From contig NZ_CP016033.1 of NCBI RefSeq assembly GCF_001663175.1, positions 868,001 through 932,000 of the forward strand: 64,000 nucleotides of DNA, in the 5' to 3' direction. Position 1 is the stretch's first letter. Each line of letters begins with the position of its first letter. The notes under the pieces were generated by a model. It saw nothing but the letters and a program-made list of their open reading frames with translations, was not told where the DNA came from and ran no database searches. Made by a program: the position numbers and the translations under genes. Source of the stretch: Erythrobacter neustonensis (lineage in GTDB: Bacteria > Pseudomonadota > Alphaproteobacteria > Sphingomonadales > Sphingomonadaceae). Positions 1 to 7,057 of this stretch are shown here, piece after piece.

Positions 1-446
1 CCCAGCGCGATGAACGGCCAGGCCAGCAAGCGCTTGACCGGCGCGCGTTCGGGCCGGAACGCCATCGTGACGGCATTGTCGCTTTCGGCGCGGTCCAGGA
101 AGGCGATGATGTCGAGCGCGGCGACTTCGCCCGGATGGCCCAGCACCACCAGATCGCCGATCGATTCTTCGGCTGCGATCACCCGGCGGTCGTAATATTC
201 GGACCCGGCGCGCACCACGAACAGCCGCGTGTTGGGCACATCGCGCACCACATCGAGGAAGGCGGCGCGGTCCGCCTCGTCGACGACGAGGATGATCTCG
301 CGAAAGCGGTAGGCGGTGTCGAGCCGCGCGGCGATATCGCGAAGCTGCGCGAAGGCGGCGGGGCTTGCCGAAAGTTCGGAAAAGCAGACCGAGACAACCA
401 CGTCCTCGCGCGGTTTGCGAAATGCGCCGGCGTCGGGTTCACGCAT
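1..446 (-). CDS. Glycosyltransferase family 2-like protein, partial (C-terminus beyond window)
   Basis: About 148 residues of an N-terminal region are visible; the gene runs off the left edge. It begins MREPDAGAF and then shows the beta-alpha-beta pattern of a GT-A fold (VVVSVCFSEL near residue 17, REIILVVDEAD near 50, IGDLVVLGHPGE near 95). The usual GT2 motifs are not clear: VDEAD stands where DDGS is expected and no obvious DxD follows. The ATG overlaps the stop of the upstream TIM-barrel gene by 8 bp, so it is the last visible gene of the operon that starts near 5756. The fold call is an inference from pattern only; a divergent or non-catalytic GT2 homologue is possible. Confidence 0.5.
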   Translation of the reverse strand, partial: MREPDAGAFRKPREDVVVSVCFSELSASPAAFAQLRDIAARLDTAYRFREIILVVDEADRAAFLDVVRDVPNTRLFVVRAGSEYYDRRVIAAEESIGDLVVLGHPGEVAALDIIAFLDRAESDNAVTMAFRPERAPVKRLLAWPFIAL

Positions 447-1284
447 CGGCGGCCTCCGTCGCATCGACCGCCGCGCGCAGGCCATTGACGGCGCGGCGCA
501 CTGCGGCAAGGCCATCGGGCGCGCGCTTCATCTCGATCGAGACCGCGCGCGTGTATCGCGCACCGGCAAGCCCCTTAAGCACGGGGACAAGCCGCGCCGG
601 ATCGGCGGGCGCAGGGGCCAGGCCGGGTTCGCTGACGTGGACATGAGCAAGGTGCGGGGCAAGCGCGGGCAGGCGCGCGGGCAATTCGGCGAAATCGCCG
701 TTCATGTGCATCGCTCCCACGTCGAGATGGGGCACAATCGCGGGGTGACCCACCGCGGTGACGAAGGCCAGCGCCTCGTCCAGCGTGTTGAGGAAATTGG
801 TGCCATAGGCCGCCGGATTGGCTTCGATCGCGATTCGCGTGCCTGCCGCCATGGCGGCATCGCCAAGACGGCGGAACACCTCGGCAGCCTCGTCCAGCGC
901 GCGCGCCATTGCCATGCCTTCGGGCACGCAGCGTTGCAGCGGGGAGCCGAACACGAGGTTTGGGATGTTAAAGCGCCCCGCCAGCCGGATCGCGCGGTGC
1001 ATCCCGGCCTCCAACGCGGCGCGCGGCGCCTCACCCTCGAACAGCGCGGCGCCGCTGACCCCGAACAGCAGCGATTGCATCGAAACCAGCGTCAGCCCGG
1101 CATTGGCGATTTCGCCCAGAGCGGCGGCGGCAACGGGTTCGGACGGGGCGAACGGGTCATCGGCCGCATGGAAGAACAGCCCCGGCGCGATTTCGAGGCC
1201 GCCAAAGCCCGCTTCGGCAAGGATCGCATAGGCTTCGCGCCGCTCGTCCGGCGACCACGCGATATTCGACATCGCGGGCGTCAT
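439..1284 (-). CDS. Sugar phosphate isomerase/epimerase family TIM-barrel protein
   Basis: A 281-residue protein of the xylose-isomerase-like/AP-endonuclease-2 superfamily. A metal site like that of D-tagatose 3-epimerase relatives can be read in order: Glu in IAIEANPAAYG (about residue 152), Asp/His in PHLDVGAMHMNGD (about 187), His in HVHVSEPG (about 216) and Glu in VSIEMK (about 250). This predicts a divalent-metal aldose-ketose isomerase or epimerase; the substrate cannot be read. Its ATG overlaps the epimerase stop codon by 4 bp (ATGA), so the two are translationally coupled. The neighbours (epimerase, GT2-like protein) suggest work on a sugar or sugar-derived metabolite. Confidence 0.75.
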   Translation of the reverse strand: MTPAMSNIAWSPDERREAYAILAEAGFGGLEIAPGLFFHAADDPFAPSEPVAAAALGEIANAGLTLVSMQSLLFGVSGAALFEGEAPRAALEAGMHRAIRLAGRFNIPNLVFGSPLQRCVPEGMAMARALDEAAEVFRRLGDAAMAAGTRIAIEANPAAYGTNFLNTLDEALAFVTAVGHPAIVPHLDVGAMHMNGDFAELPARLPALAPHLAHVHVSEPGLAPAPADPARLVPVLKGLAGARYTRAVSIEMKRAPDGLAAVRRAVNGLRAAVDATEAADA

Positions 1285-2264
1285 GCGGTGCGCTCGCGCT
1301 GCCCGGTGCAGAAGCGGGCGAGGCTTTCCAGCGTGTCCGCGGCGCTGAACTGGTAAGCGCCCTCAGCGCCCCACAGCCCCGCATGGGCGGTTCGCATATC
1401 CTCGCGGTGGAGGCGCGCCGCAGTCTCGGGCATCGGGCGGCCCGTCAACCGCATGTGAATATCGGCAGCGCGCAAGGGCTCGGGCGCGAGGTGGAGATGG
1501 GTGAGCCGCGCTTCGACCGCGATGCCGACATCCTGCCACAGCCGGTCGGTGTCGTAATACTGGTAGGTCGTCTCGCGGTGGTGGAACTGGACCGCGCTCG
1601 CGCCCACCGCATCGAGGGCCGCTTCCAGCGCAGGCCGACGCGGATCGGCATTCAGCGCCTCGCGGTCGAGTTTGAGCAGCCCGGTCGCGGGATCGGACAC
1701 GTAAAGCTCGTCCAGCCACGCCGCCAGATCGCCGCCGAGCATGGCAGCCACATCGTCGCGCCGCGAAGCGGTCAGCATCGCGGGCACGGGGTTCAAGAGA
1801 TCGAACAGGAAATTCTTGCGCAAACCCGCCCCGAACAATGCGGGCAGGCGGACGATCAGGCTGCCGGGGAACCGCGCTTCGACAAAGGCTTCGAGCATCC
1901 GGCGATGGCGGCCATAGGCAAGCTCCTGCTGGTAGGCATGCGTCGCCTCATCGTCGCCGCCGGCGAAATCGGCGAGCACCGCAATCGAGGACATCAGGAC
2001 GAATCGCTCCGCCCGGACCGTGTCCAGCCGCGCGATCAGCGCCTCGATCGCCGCTGCATCGCGTTCGGGCGCGCGGTTGGCTTCGATCATCGAGCCAGGT
2101 GCCGCCGCGCACACCAGCGTGGCGAAAGACGCGCCCTCGATATTGCCGATATTGCCGCTGTTGAAACAGGCATCGAACCGCGCCTGACGCAGCAGCGCGC
2201 CGCCCACGAAGCCGGTATGGCCGATCAGCCCGACAGGGCCGCGCGAGAGGTCAGCAAGGGTCAT
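1281..2264 (-). CDS. NAD(P)-dependent epimerase/dehydratase family protein
   Basis: 327 residues from the ATG giving MTLADLSRGPVG. An N-terminal Rossmann dinucleotide motif GLIGHTGFVGG marks the extended SDR family, followed by VLMSSIAVLAD (Ser region) and AYGRHRRMLE where the catalytic YxxxK is expected; the +4 position is Arg rather than Lys. A further upstream in-frame start would add about 20 residues before the Rossmann strand and looks unlikely. A 108-bp gap with a hairpin separates it from the NTF2-like gene, so it could have its own promoter, but it is tightly coupled to the TIM-barrel gene downstream. Substrate unknown; nucleotide-sugar chemistry is an inference from the family. Confidence 0.7.
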   Translation of the reverse strand: MTLADLSRGPVGLIGHTGFVGGALLRQARFDACFNSGNIGNIEGASFATLVCAAAPGSMIEANRAPERDAAAIEALIARLDTVRAERFVLMSSIAVLADFAGGDDEATHAYQQELAYGRHRRMLEAFVEARFPGSLIVRLPALFGAGLRKNFLFDLLNPVPAMLTASRRDDVAAMLGGDLAAWLDELYVSDPATGLLKLDREALNADPRRPALEAALDAVGASAVQFHHRETTYQYYDTDRLWQDVGIAVEARLTHLHLAPEPLRAADIHMRLTGRPMPETAARLHREDMRTAHAGLWGAEGAYQFSAADTLESLARFCTGQRERTA

Positions 2265-2372
2265 CGGGTGGTTCGCCGGGGTTGCTTTCGTGTCCGCACA
2301 AAGCAGGCCACCTGCGGCCTGCACCCGGCTGCGATAATTAATAGTGCTCTAGATTGGGTTAACCACCCGGCG
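2265..2372 (-). promoter_or_regulatory. Intra-operon gap with hairpin and AT-rich stretch
   Basis: This is the only sizeable gap inside the operon. It holds a 7-bp inverted repeat, GCAGGCC (2303-2309) and GGCCTGC (2316-2322), and an AT-rich run at 2333-2343 that contrasts with the surrounding GC. It may be an internal promoter or attenuator for the epimerase, TIM-barrel and GT2-like genes. I do not see a convincing -35/-10 pair. Confidence 0.3.
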
Positions 2373-2759
2373 TCACGCGCGGGCGGCGATCTCGGCGGCG
2401 TCGAAATAGTGGATGCGCAAGGTGCGCAGCAATCCGTTCTCGAAGGTGCCTGCTTCGCAGATCGTCTGGGTGAAGGGCTCGCTGCCGTCCTTCGGGTGCA
2501 TGGTGAGGCGGATCACCATCACCGCGTGCGTTTCGCCCCCGGTGCAATCGAGGATTTCGAGATTCGTGTCGGCCCAGGTGCCATACATCGCTGCGGCGCA
2601 GCGTTGCAGCGCGTCCCTGCCGCGCCACTCGCCCGCAAAGGGGAGCGAGTTCGCCTCGTAAAGCACGAAATCGGGATGGATCAGCGCCTCCACCGCCGCC
2701 CAGTCACGCGCGCCGGCGGTGGCGTAGACACGTGCCAGAAGTTCGCGCGGAGTCGCCAT
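2373..2759 (-). CDS. NTF2-like (SnoaL/ketosteroid-isomerase fold) protein
   Basis: 128 residues with the classic NTF2-like start: a helix (PRELLARVYATAGARDWAAVEALI) then HPDFVLYEANSLPFAGEWRGRDAL, a curved sheet and a C-terminal strand RIHYFDAAEI. Members are small cone-shaped proteins that act as isomerases, cyclases or binding proteins. It lies 4 bp after the lipoyl-domain gene in the same operon, so it probably works on the product of the E1/lipoyl system. No catalytic residues can be assigned with confidence. Confidence 0.7.
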   Translation of the reverse strand: MATPRELLARVYATAGARDWAAVEALIHPDFVLYEANSLPFAGEWRGRDALQRCAAAMYGTWADTNLEILDCTGGETHAVMVIRLTMHPKDGSEPFTQTICEAGTFENGLLRTLRIHYFDAAEIAARA

Positions 2760-2763
2760 CCAA

Positions 2764-3000
2764 TTAGCCTTCGTCGATGGTGCCGATCAGGTCGCCGACC
2801 TTGTAGACCGCGCCTTCCTCGCCCGTGGGACGGATGATCCCGCTGGCCTGGGCTTCGATCTCGGTGGTGCTCTTGTCGGTTTCGACGGTGTAGATGATGT
2901 CGCCTTTCTCGACACGCTCACCATCGCCGAACATCCATTCGACGAGAGTCATTTCGACCGCGCTCATGCCGAGCTTGGGGATACGGATTTCGCTGGCCAT
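2764..3000 (-). CDS. Stand-alone lipoyl (biotinyl/lipoyl) domain protein
   Basis: 78 residues that form one complete lipoyl domain and nothing else. The hairpin IYTVETDKSTTEIEA near residue 45 carries the lysine expected to be lipoylated (DKST), and IRIPKLGMSAVEMTLVEW opens the domain as in E2 subunits of acetoin and branched-chain dehydrogenases. The peripheral-subunit-binding and acyltransferase domains of a normal E2 are absent, and the stop is followed directly by another gene. The ATG overlaps the E1 beta stop (ATGA), so coexpression with E1 is certain in outline. It could act as a mobile acyl carrier; the final acceptor of the acyl group is unknown. Confidence 0.88.
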   Translation of the reverse strand: MASEIRIPKLGMSAVEMTLVEWMFGDGERVEKGDIIYTVETDKSTTEIEAQASGIIRPTGEEGAVYKVGDLIGTIDEG

Positions 3001-3986
3001 CAGGGCTTTCCTACGCTCGCTTTGATCTGGGCGACGATATCCGACTTCTGCGGGATCCAGGCCTGCTCCAAGTGGCTCGCAAAGGGCACCGCCGAGAACG
3101 TCCCTCCGATGCGCCGCACCGGTCCCTTGAGGCTGTCCCAGCACTTTTCCTGGATATTGGCGGCGATTTCCGCGCCGGTGCCGAAGGGGCGCACGGCTTC
3201 GTGCAGGGTGAGCGCGCGGCCGGTCTTGCGGACTGATGCGAGCACGGTCGCCTCGTCGTAAGGCGCGATGGTGCGAAGGTCGATCACCTCGACGCTGATG
3301 CCTTCCTTGGCGAGATCATCCGCCACGGCCAGCGCGTCCAAAACGGTGCGGCCATAGGTGATGATCGAGATATCGCTGCCCTCCCGCGCGATCGCCGCCT
3401 TGCCCAATGGCACGCGGTAACCCGGGCCGGGGTCTTCGGCCTTGAGACCATAGCACAGGATGTTCTCGATGAAGATCACCGGGTCATTGGCGTCGATGCT
3501 CGCCCGCATCAGCCCGCGCGCGTCGGCGGGGTTGGACGGGGTGACGACATGGATGCCCGCAACATGCGCGAACCAGGCTTCGAGCATATCCGAATGCTGC
3601 CCGCCGAAGCCGACACCGACGCCGGTGGTGGTGCGGATCACCATCGGGCACGGGGTCTGCCCGCCGCTCATGAAGCGCAGCTTGGCGGCGTGGTTGACGA
3701 TCTGGTCCATGCACACGCCGACGAAGTTCATCAGCATGATCTCGGCAATCGGGCGCTGGCCCGCGAGCGCCGCACCGACCGCCGCACCGATGATCGCGGT
3801 TTCCGAGATCGGCGTCGCGCGGATGCGGTGTTCGCCATATTTTTCGGTGAGGCCCGAGGTGACCTTGAATACCCCGCCCCCCTGCTTGGCGGACACATCC
3901 TCGCCAAGGCAGAACACGCCCGGATCGTCGGCCATCGCCTCGTCGATCGCGAGGTTGAGCGCCTGAGTCATGGTGATCTGGGCCAT
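3000..3986 (-). CDS. 2-oxoacid/acetoin dehydrogenase-type E1 beta subunit
   Basis: 328 residues, full length for the E1 beta (transketolase-like) family. The protein shows FCLGEDV, RATPISETAIIGAAVG with the TPP-facing glutamate, and GFGGQHSDMLEAWFAHVAGI, all typical of pyruvate/acetoin dehydrogenase E1 beta. With E1 alpha it should decarboxylate a 2-oxoacid (or cleave acetoin) and pass the acyl group to lipoamide. It is coupled by ATGA overlaps to E1 alpha upstream and to the free lipoyl domain downstream. The absence of E2 and E3 genes nearby is unusual for a catabolic complex. Confidence 0.9.
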   Translation of the reverse strand: MAQITMTQALNLAIDEAMADDPGVFCLGEDVSAKQGGGVFKVTSGLTEKYGEHRIRATPISETAIIGAAVGAALAGQRPIAEIMLMNFVGVCMDQIVNHAAKLRFMSGGQTPCPMVIRTTTGVGVGFGGQHSDMLEAWFAHVAGIHVVTPSNPADARGLMRASIDANDPVIFIENILCYGLKAEDPGPGYRVPLGKAAIAREGSDISIITYGRTVLDALAVADDLAKEGISVEVIDLRTIAPYDEATVLASVRKTGRALTLHEAVRPFGTGAEIAANIQEKCWDSLKGPVRRIGGTFSAVPFASHLEQAWIPQKSDIVAQIKASVGKP

Positions 3987-4966
3987 CAGGCGGTCTCCTC
4001 CAGCACGTCACGATAGATTTCGTCGGTGTCCGGCAGCGGTGCGGCGAGCGCGTGCTGGACGGCCGCGTCGATCTGGGCGTCGATGTCGGCGACGATTTTG
4101 TCCAATTCTTCCTCGGTGAACTGGTGCTCCCGCATCACCTTCCTGAGCTTGGGCAGCGGGTCTTCGGCCTTCATTTCGGCGATGTGCTCCGCTGGCATGT
4201 AGCTGAAGTCGGCGCCGAAGAAGTGGCCCATCATGCGGTAGCACATGGCTTCCACCAGAGTCGGCCCCTCGCCCGCCCGTGCCCGCGCGACGGCTTCGAC
4301 CATTGCAGGGTAGATCTGATGAACATCATTGCCGTCGACCGTCACGCCCTTCATCCCGTAGCCCGCCGCGCGGCTCGCGATATTGGGGCTGTCGGTGTGG
4401 TCGGCATAGGCCGTGTGCTCGCCATAGCGGTTGTTCTGGCACAGGAAGATCACCGGCAACTTGTAGAGCTGGGCCATGTTCATCGCTTCGTGGAAGCCGC
4501 CAATATTGGCCGCGCCGTCGCCGAAGCTCACGAGGGTCACGCGCCCGTCGCCGTTGTTCTGGCTCGCTATCGCAAGACCGTTGGCGATCGGAAGGCCGCT
4601 GCCCACCACGCCGGTCGTCACCATGATCCCGGTCTCGGGATCGGTGATGTGCATCGTGCCGCCCTTGCCCTTGCAGGTGCCGGTCGCCTTGCCGAGGCAT
4701 TCGCCCCACCACTTCTCCATCGGGATGCCCTTGGCGGTCTGCTCGCCCTGCCCGCGATAGGTGCAGACGACGTAATCGTCCTGTTTCAGCGCCGCCATCG
4801 CTGCGGCCGAGACCAGCTCCTGCCCGCGCACGCAGTAATACATCACCGCGACCTTGCCGCCCATCAGCAGCTCGCGGAACTTCTCGTCGGTGCGGTTCAC
4901 CTTCATCGTGCGGGTGTAGATGTCGAGCAGCGTGTCGCGCCCAATCTCTTTGGCGATCTCAGCCAT
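3986..4966 (-). CDS. 2-oxoacid/acetoin dehydrogenase-type E1 alpha subunit
   Basis: 326 residues. The thiamine diphosphate motif runs from SFGDGAANIGGFHEAMNM (about residues 146-163) to CQNNRYG (about 175-181), and GTCKGKGGTMHI matches the AcoA/PdhA type. Catalysis: TPP-dependent decarboxylation with reductive acylation of lipoyl groups in a heterotetramer with E1 beta. It begins with ATG 25 bp downstream of the SDR gene. The best overall resemblance is to the acetoin-dehydrogenase AcoA class rather than to housekeeping PdhA, judged by pattern only; the true substrate is not visible. Confidence 0.9.
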   Translation of the reverse strand: MAEIAKEIGRDTLLDIYTRTMKVNRTDEKFRELLMGGKVAVMYYCVRGQELVSAAAMAALKQDDYVVCTYRGQGEQTAKGIPMEKWWGECLGKATGTCKGKGGTMHITDPETGIMVTTGVVGSGLPIANGLAIASQNNGDGRVTLVSFGDGAANIGGFHEAMNMAQLYKLPVIFLCQNNRYGEHTAYADHTDSPNIASRAAGYGMKGVTVDGNDVHQIYPAMVEAVARARAGEGPTLVEAMCYRMMGHFFGADFSYMPAEHIAEMKAEDPLPKLRKVMREHQFTEEELDKIVADIDAQIDAAVQHALAAPLPDTDEIYRDVLEETA

Positions 4967-4991
4967 GTGTTTGAGCCCTTTCGGATGAGAA

Positions 4992-5756
4992 TCAGAACTG
5001 GACGCGCTGGGTGAAGCCGCCGTCGACGACGATGTTTGCGCCGGTCATGTAGGGCACCGCCGGGCTCGCGACGAAGACGATGGCTTTCGCGACCTCGACC
5101 GGTTCGCCGAAACGGCCCGTAGGCATCCTGGCGAGAGTGGCATCGAAAAGCTCCTTCATGTGCTCCTCGATCACTTCCCAATTGCCGCCCTTGTAATAGA
5201 CCGCGCCGGGGCTGACGGTGTTCACGCGGATGCCCTTCGCCGCATAGGCCTGGGAGAGCTGCGAGGCGTAGGTGATCAGCGCGGCCTTCAAGGCGTTGAA
5301 GGGATTGGGCGCGATGAAGGTTTCGAGCGCCGCGGTGCTCGACAGCATCACGATCGATCCGGTGCCAGAGGCTTCGAGGTAAGGCGTCAGCGTTTCGACC
5401 GCGTAGGCCGCGCCCTTGATGTCCATGTCGAGACAGGCTTGCCAGTCGCCCGCCCCGCCGGTGCCCGAGGCGCTGGCGGTGTGGACGAAGATATCGCAGC
5501 CGCCCAGTTCCTGCGCCGCCTTCTCCAGCCACGCCTGATAAGCCTCGGCGCCGGACGCCATATCGAACACCTCGGCAAACACCTTGCCCGGCCCGGCAGC
5601 ATCGATCTCGGCGACAGCGGCGGCGATCCTGTCTTCCTTGCGGGAGAAAAAGGCGACATCCGCGCCCTCGGCCGCAAACAGCTTCAATGATTCCAGCCCG
5701 AGCCCGTGGGCCCCGCCGTTCATGATGACCTTCTTGCCCTTCAATCCCAGATCCAC
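4992..5756 (-). CDS. SDR family oxidoreductase with Phe in place of the catalytic Tyr
   Basis: 254 residues of the classical short-chain dehydrogenase/reductase fold: NGGAHGLG (cofactor loop), HTASASG (NNAG position), MLSSTAA (catalytic Ser region), RVNTVSPGAV and a C-terminal VDGG. At the active site the expected YxxxK reads FNALK (codon TTC), so the catalytic tyrosine is replaced by phenylalanine while the lysine is kept. Start is GTG, with the purine-rich GGGGAGAGG just upstream. First gene of the operon leading to E1 alpha/beta. It may be catalytically impaired, structural, or use an altered mechanism. Confidence 0.85.
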   Translation of the reverse strand: MDLGLKGKKVIMNGGAHGLGLESLKLFAAEGADVAFFSRKEDRIAAAVAEIDAAGPGKVFAEVFDMASGAEAYQAWLEKAAQELGGCDIFVHTASASGTGGAGDWQACLDMDIKGAAYAVETLTPYLEASGTGSIVMLSSTAALETFIAPNPFNALKAALITYASQLSQAYAAKGIRVNTVSPGAVYYKGGNWEVIEEHMKELFDATLARMPTGRFGEPVEVAKAIVFVASPAVPYMTGANIVVDGGFTQRVQF

Positions 5757-6135
5757 AGCGCCTCTCCCCGGCCAGCCATTGTCGGCGACGGGAATAGCCC
5801 ACGCGAGGCATGCGGCGTATCGTCAATTTTGACGGGGTTGCGTCACGAAGGCCGCCGGCTGGCGTTCCGCGCCGCGCCAGCAACCGCTGACCGGATCGGG
5901 TGTGGTGGATGCCTGGCCGCCGCGCAGCGTTATGTGTTGTGTCTTACCGCCTCGATCGCTTCAGGACTGCCGCATCAAGGCGGCTATCCGTAGCGCTCCG
6001 TCTGCCCCAATCTTTTTATTATCATGCGATCCGAAAGGGGCCAGGCATCCTCATGGCCGCAATCGTTTGTCACGGCCAAAACTGCAATGCGATCTGCCCA
6101 TTTTGGGCAAGCGCGCCGTGCCGCAGCCCGCGCTG
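5757..6135. promoter_or_regulatory. 379-bp intergenic region upstream of the E1/lipoyl operon
   Basis: No credible gene is visible. It should contain the promoter of the operon reading leftward from 5756. Two inverted repeats stand out: CGTCAA-TT-TTGACG at 5821-5834, about 65 bp upstream of the SDR start, and TGCCCA-TTT-TGGGCA at 6095-6109, just past the stop of the wHTH gene. A short AT-rich stretch lies at 6010-6024. I cannot fix a -35/-10 pair with confidence. Confidence 0.45.
5821..5834. promoter_or_regulatory. Inverted repeat, candidate operator
   Basis: A perfect 6-bp inverted repeat CGTCAA/TTGACG with a 2-bp spacer in an otherwise gene-free region. On the minus strand its first arm reads TTGACG, so it could overlap a -35 element for the SDR-led operon, although no good -10 follows at 16-18 bp. 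The adjacent winged-helix gene (6136-6573) is the obvious candidate binder; this link is inference. Confidence 0.35.
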
Positions 6136-6573
6136 TCAATCGGGGAGCCGCGCGAGATATTCGGCGAGCACGTCCACCTTTCGCGCCAGAAACAACCGGA
6201 TTTCGCGCGTCTGATCGCTATCGCCGTCCTGTGCGGGAAACATAACGCCCGCGCCCGACCGCCTGAGGAAACCGCGCTCGACCAGTGCGGACACCTTCCG
6301 GCGGGTTGTCTCGCGGCTCATGCCGAGGCTGGTGTGGATGTATTTCAGCGGCACGCTGGGCCGAACATCATTGGGCAGGACATCGTCCTCGCTGCCAAAA
6401 TTGCGCGTCGCAAAGGGATTTTTGCGCACCTCGCGCGTGGATTCGGCGGCAACCAGACAGATGATCGCGACCTCTTCGACGGTCAGATCGTTCTGATGGA
6501 CCGAAAAGCGCAGAAAATCGCTGAACACTTCGACGATGAATGACGCAATATAGCGGGTGGCCGCGCTTCCCAT
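6136..6573 (-). CDS. Winged-helix transcriptional regulator (unassigned family)
   Basis: 145 residues from the ATG at 6573; an in-frame ATG at 6609 would add 12 residues and neither has a strong ribosome binding site. Any longer reading runs into the tRNA-Thr gene and is excluded. The C-terminal half has a helix-turn-helix core, IHTSLGMSRETTRRKVSALVERGFLRRSG (about residues 85-113), in which MSRETTRRKV is a typical recognition helix. The N-terminal part is helical (YIASFIVEVFSDFLRF). I cannot name the family. It is transcribed in the same direction as, and just upstream of, the E1/lipoyl operon, which makes it a candidate local regulator. Confidence 0.6.
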   Translation of the reverse strand: MGSAATRYIASFIVEVFSDFLRFSVHQNDLTVEEVAIICLVAAESTREVRKNPFATRNFGSEDDVLPNDVRPSVPLKYIHTSLGMSRETTRRKVSALVERGFLRRSGAGVMFPAQDGDSDQTREIRLFLARKVDVLAEYLARLPD

Positions 6574-6649
6574 GCGTCCCGCATAGCAAACGGTTTGGCG
6601 CAAGGCCATGCCGCGCGGGTGCCAAAATACATCGATTTGGGAGGCAATT

Positions 6650-6671
6650 GCGCCGCTGGCGAAAGCGGCGC
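6650..6671 (-). terminator. Hairpin downstream of tRNA-Thr
   Basis: Perfect 8-bp stem GCGCCGCT/AGCGGCGC with a 6-base loop, placed between the tRNA 3' end and the regulator start. On the minus strand it is followed by AATTGCC, so the U-tract is poor. It may end or process the tRNA transcript. Confidence 0.35.
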
Positions 6672-6678
6672 GGTGTTC

Positions 6679-6753
6679 TGGTGCTGCTGGGGAGGATTGA
6701 ACTCCCGACCTCACCCTTACCAAGGGTGCGCTCTACCACTGAGCTACAGCAGC
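6679..6753 (-). tRNA. tRNA-Thr (anticodon GGT)
   Basis: A complete 75-nt cloverleaf including an encoded CCA. Acceptor stem GCTGCTG pairs with CAGCAGC; the D arm is GCTC-AGTGGTA-GAGC; the anticodon stem CACCC/GGGTG closes the 7-base loop TTGGTAA, giving anticodon GGT, which reads threonine ACC/ACT codons; the T arm is GGGAG-TTCAATC-CTCCC. Discriminator base A. Its own promoter lies immediately upstream. Confidence 0.97.
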
Positions 6754-6770
6754 GCCGGATCAGGCGCGCC

Positions 6771-6798
6771 CTATTGTCGCGCGCTGCGGTTATGTCAA
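6771..6798 (-). promoter_or_regulatory. Promoter of tRNA-Thr
   Basis: On the minus strand a perfect -35 TTGACA (6798-6793) is followed after 16 bp by CAATAG (6776-6771), placing a start site roughly 10 bp before the mature tRNA 5' end at 6753. The strong -35 suits a stable-RNA gene; the -10 is weaker. Confidence 0.6.
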
Positions 6799-6841
6799 GC
6801 AGGGCTTGATGGGGGGATGCTATATCTGCAAGGCGTTTCGC

Positions 6842-7003
6842 ATGAATGACGATGCTCGCAAGAAAATAACAAGGGAGGAGCGGCTCGCAGCCAAGCTTCG
6901 CGAAAACCTGCGGCGTAGGAAGGCGCAAAGCCGTGCCGCGGCGCAACTCAATGACGAATCGGATAGCGCGCAGCCTCTTCCCAATTGTCCGCCTGAGAGC
7001 TAA
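6842..7003 (+). CDS. Small basic/charged protein of unknown function
   Basis: 53 residues from the ATG giving MNDDARKKITREERL; an upstream in-frame start would add 12 residues with no hydrophobic or domain character. The middle is a Lys/Arg/Glu-rich helix (EERLAAKLRENLRRRKAQSRAAAQ) and the tail is proline- and serine-rich. It precedes gpmA by 54 bp in the same direction. No function can be read; the charged single helix could bind nucleic acid or a protein partner. Confidence 0.6.
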   Translation: MNDDARKKITREERLAAKLRENLRRRKAQSRAAAQLNDESDSAQPLPNCPPES

Positions 7004-7057
7004 CGCCGCGCGCTCTTGCTGGTTGCTCACCGATCCCACCGGAACCCCGGAGACAAA

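Noticed and set aside
5757..6135. Possible small genes in the long intergenic region
   Set aside because: Short frames here lack ribosome binding sites, biased codon use or recognisable motifs.
6574..6723. Longer N-terminus of the wHTH regulator
   Set aside because: An extended reading would run into the tRNA-Thr gene and has no conserved character.
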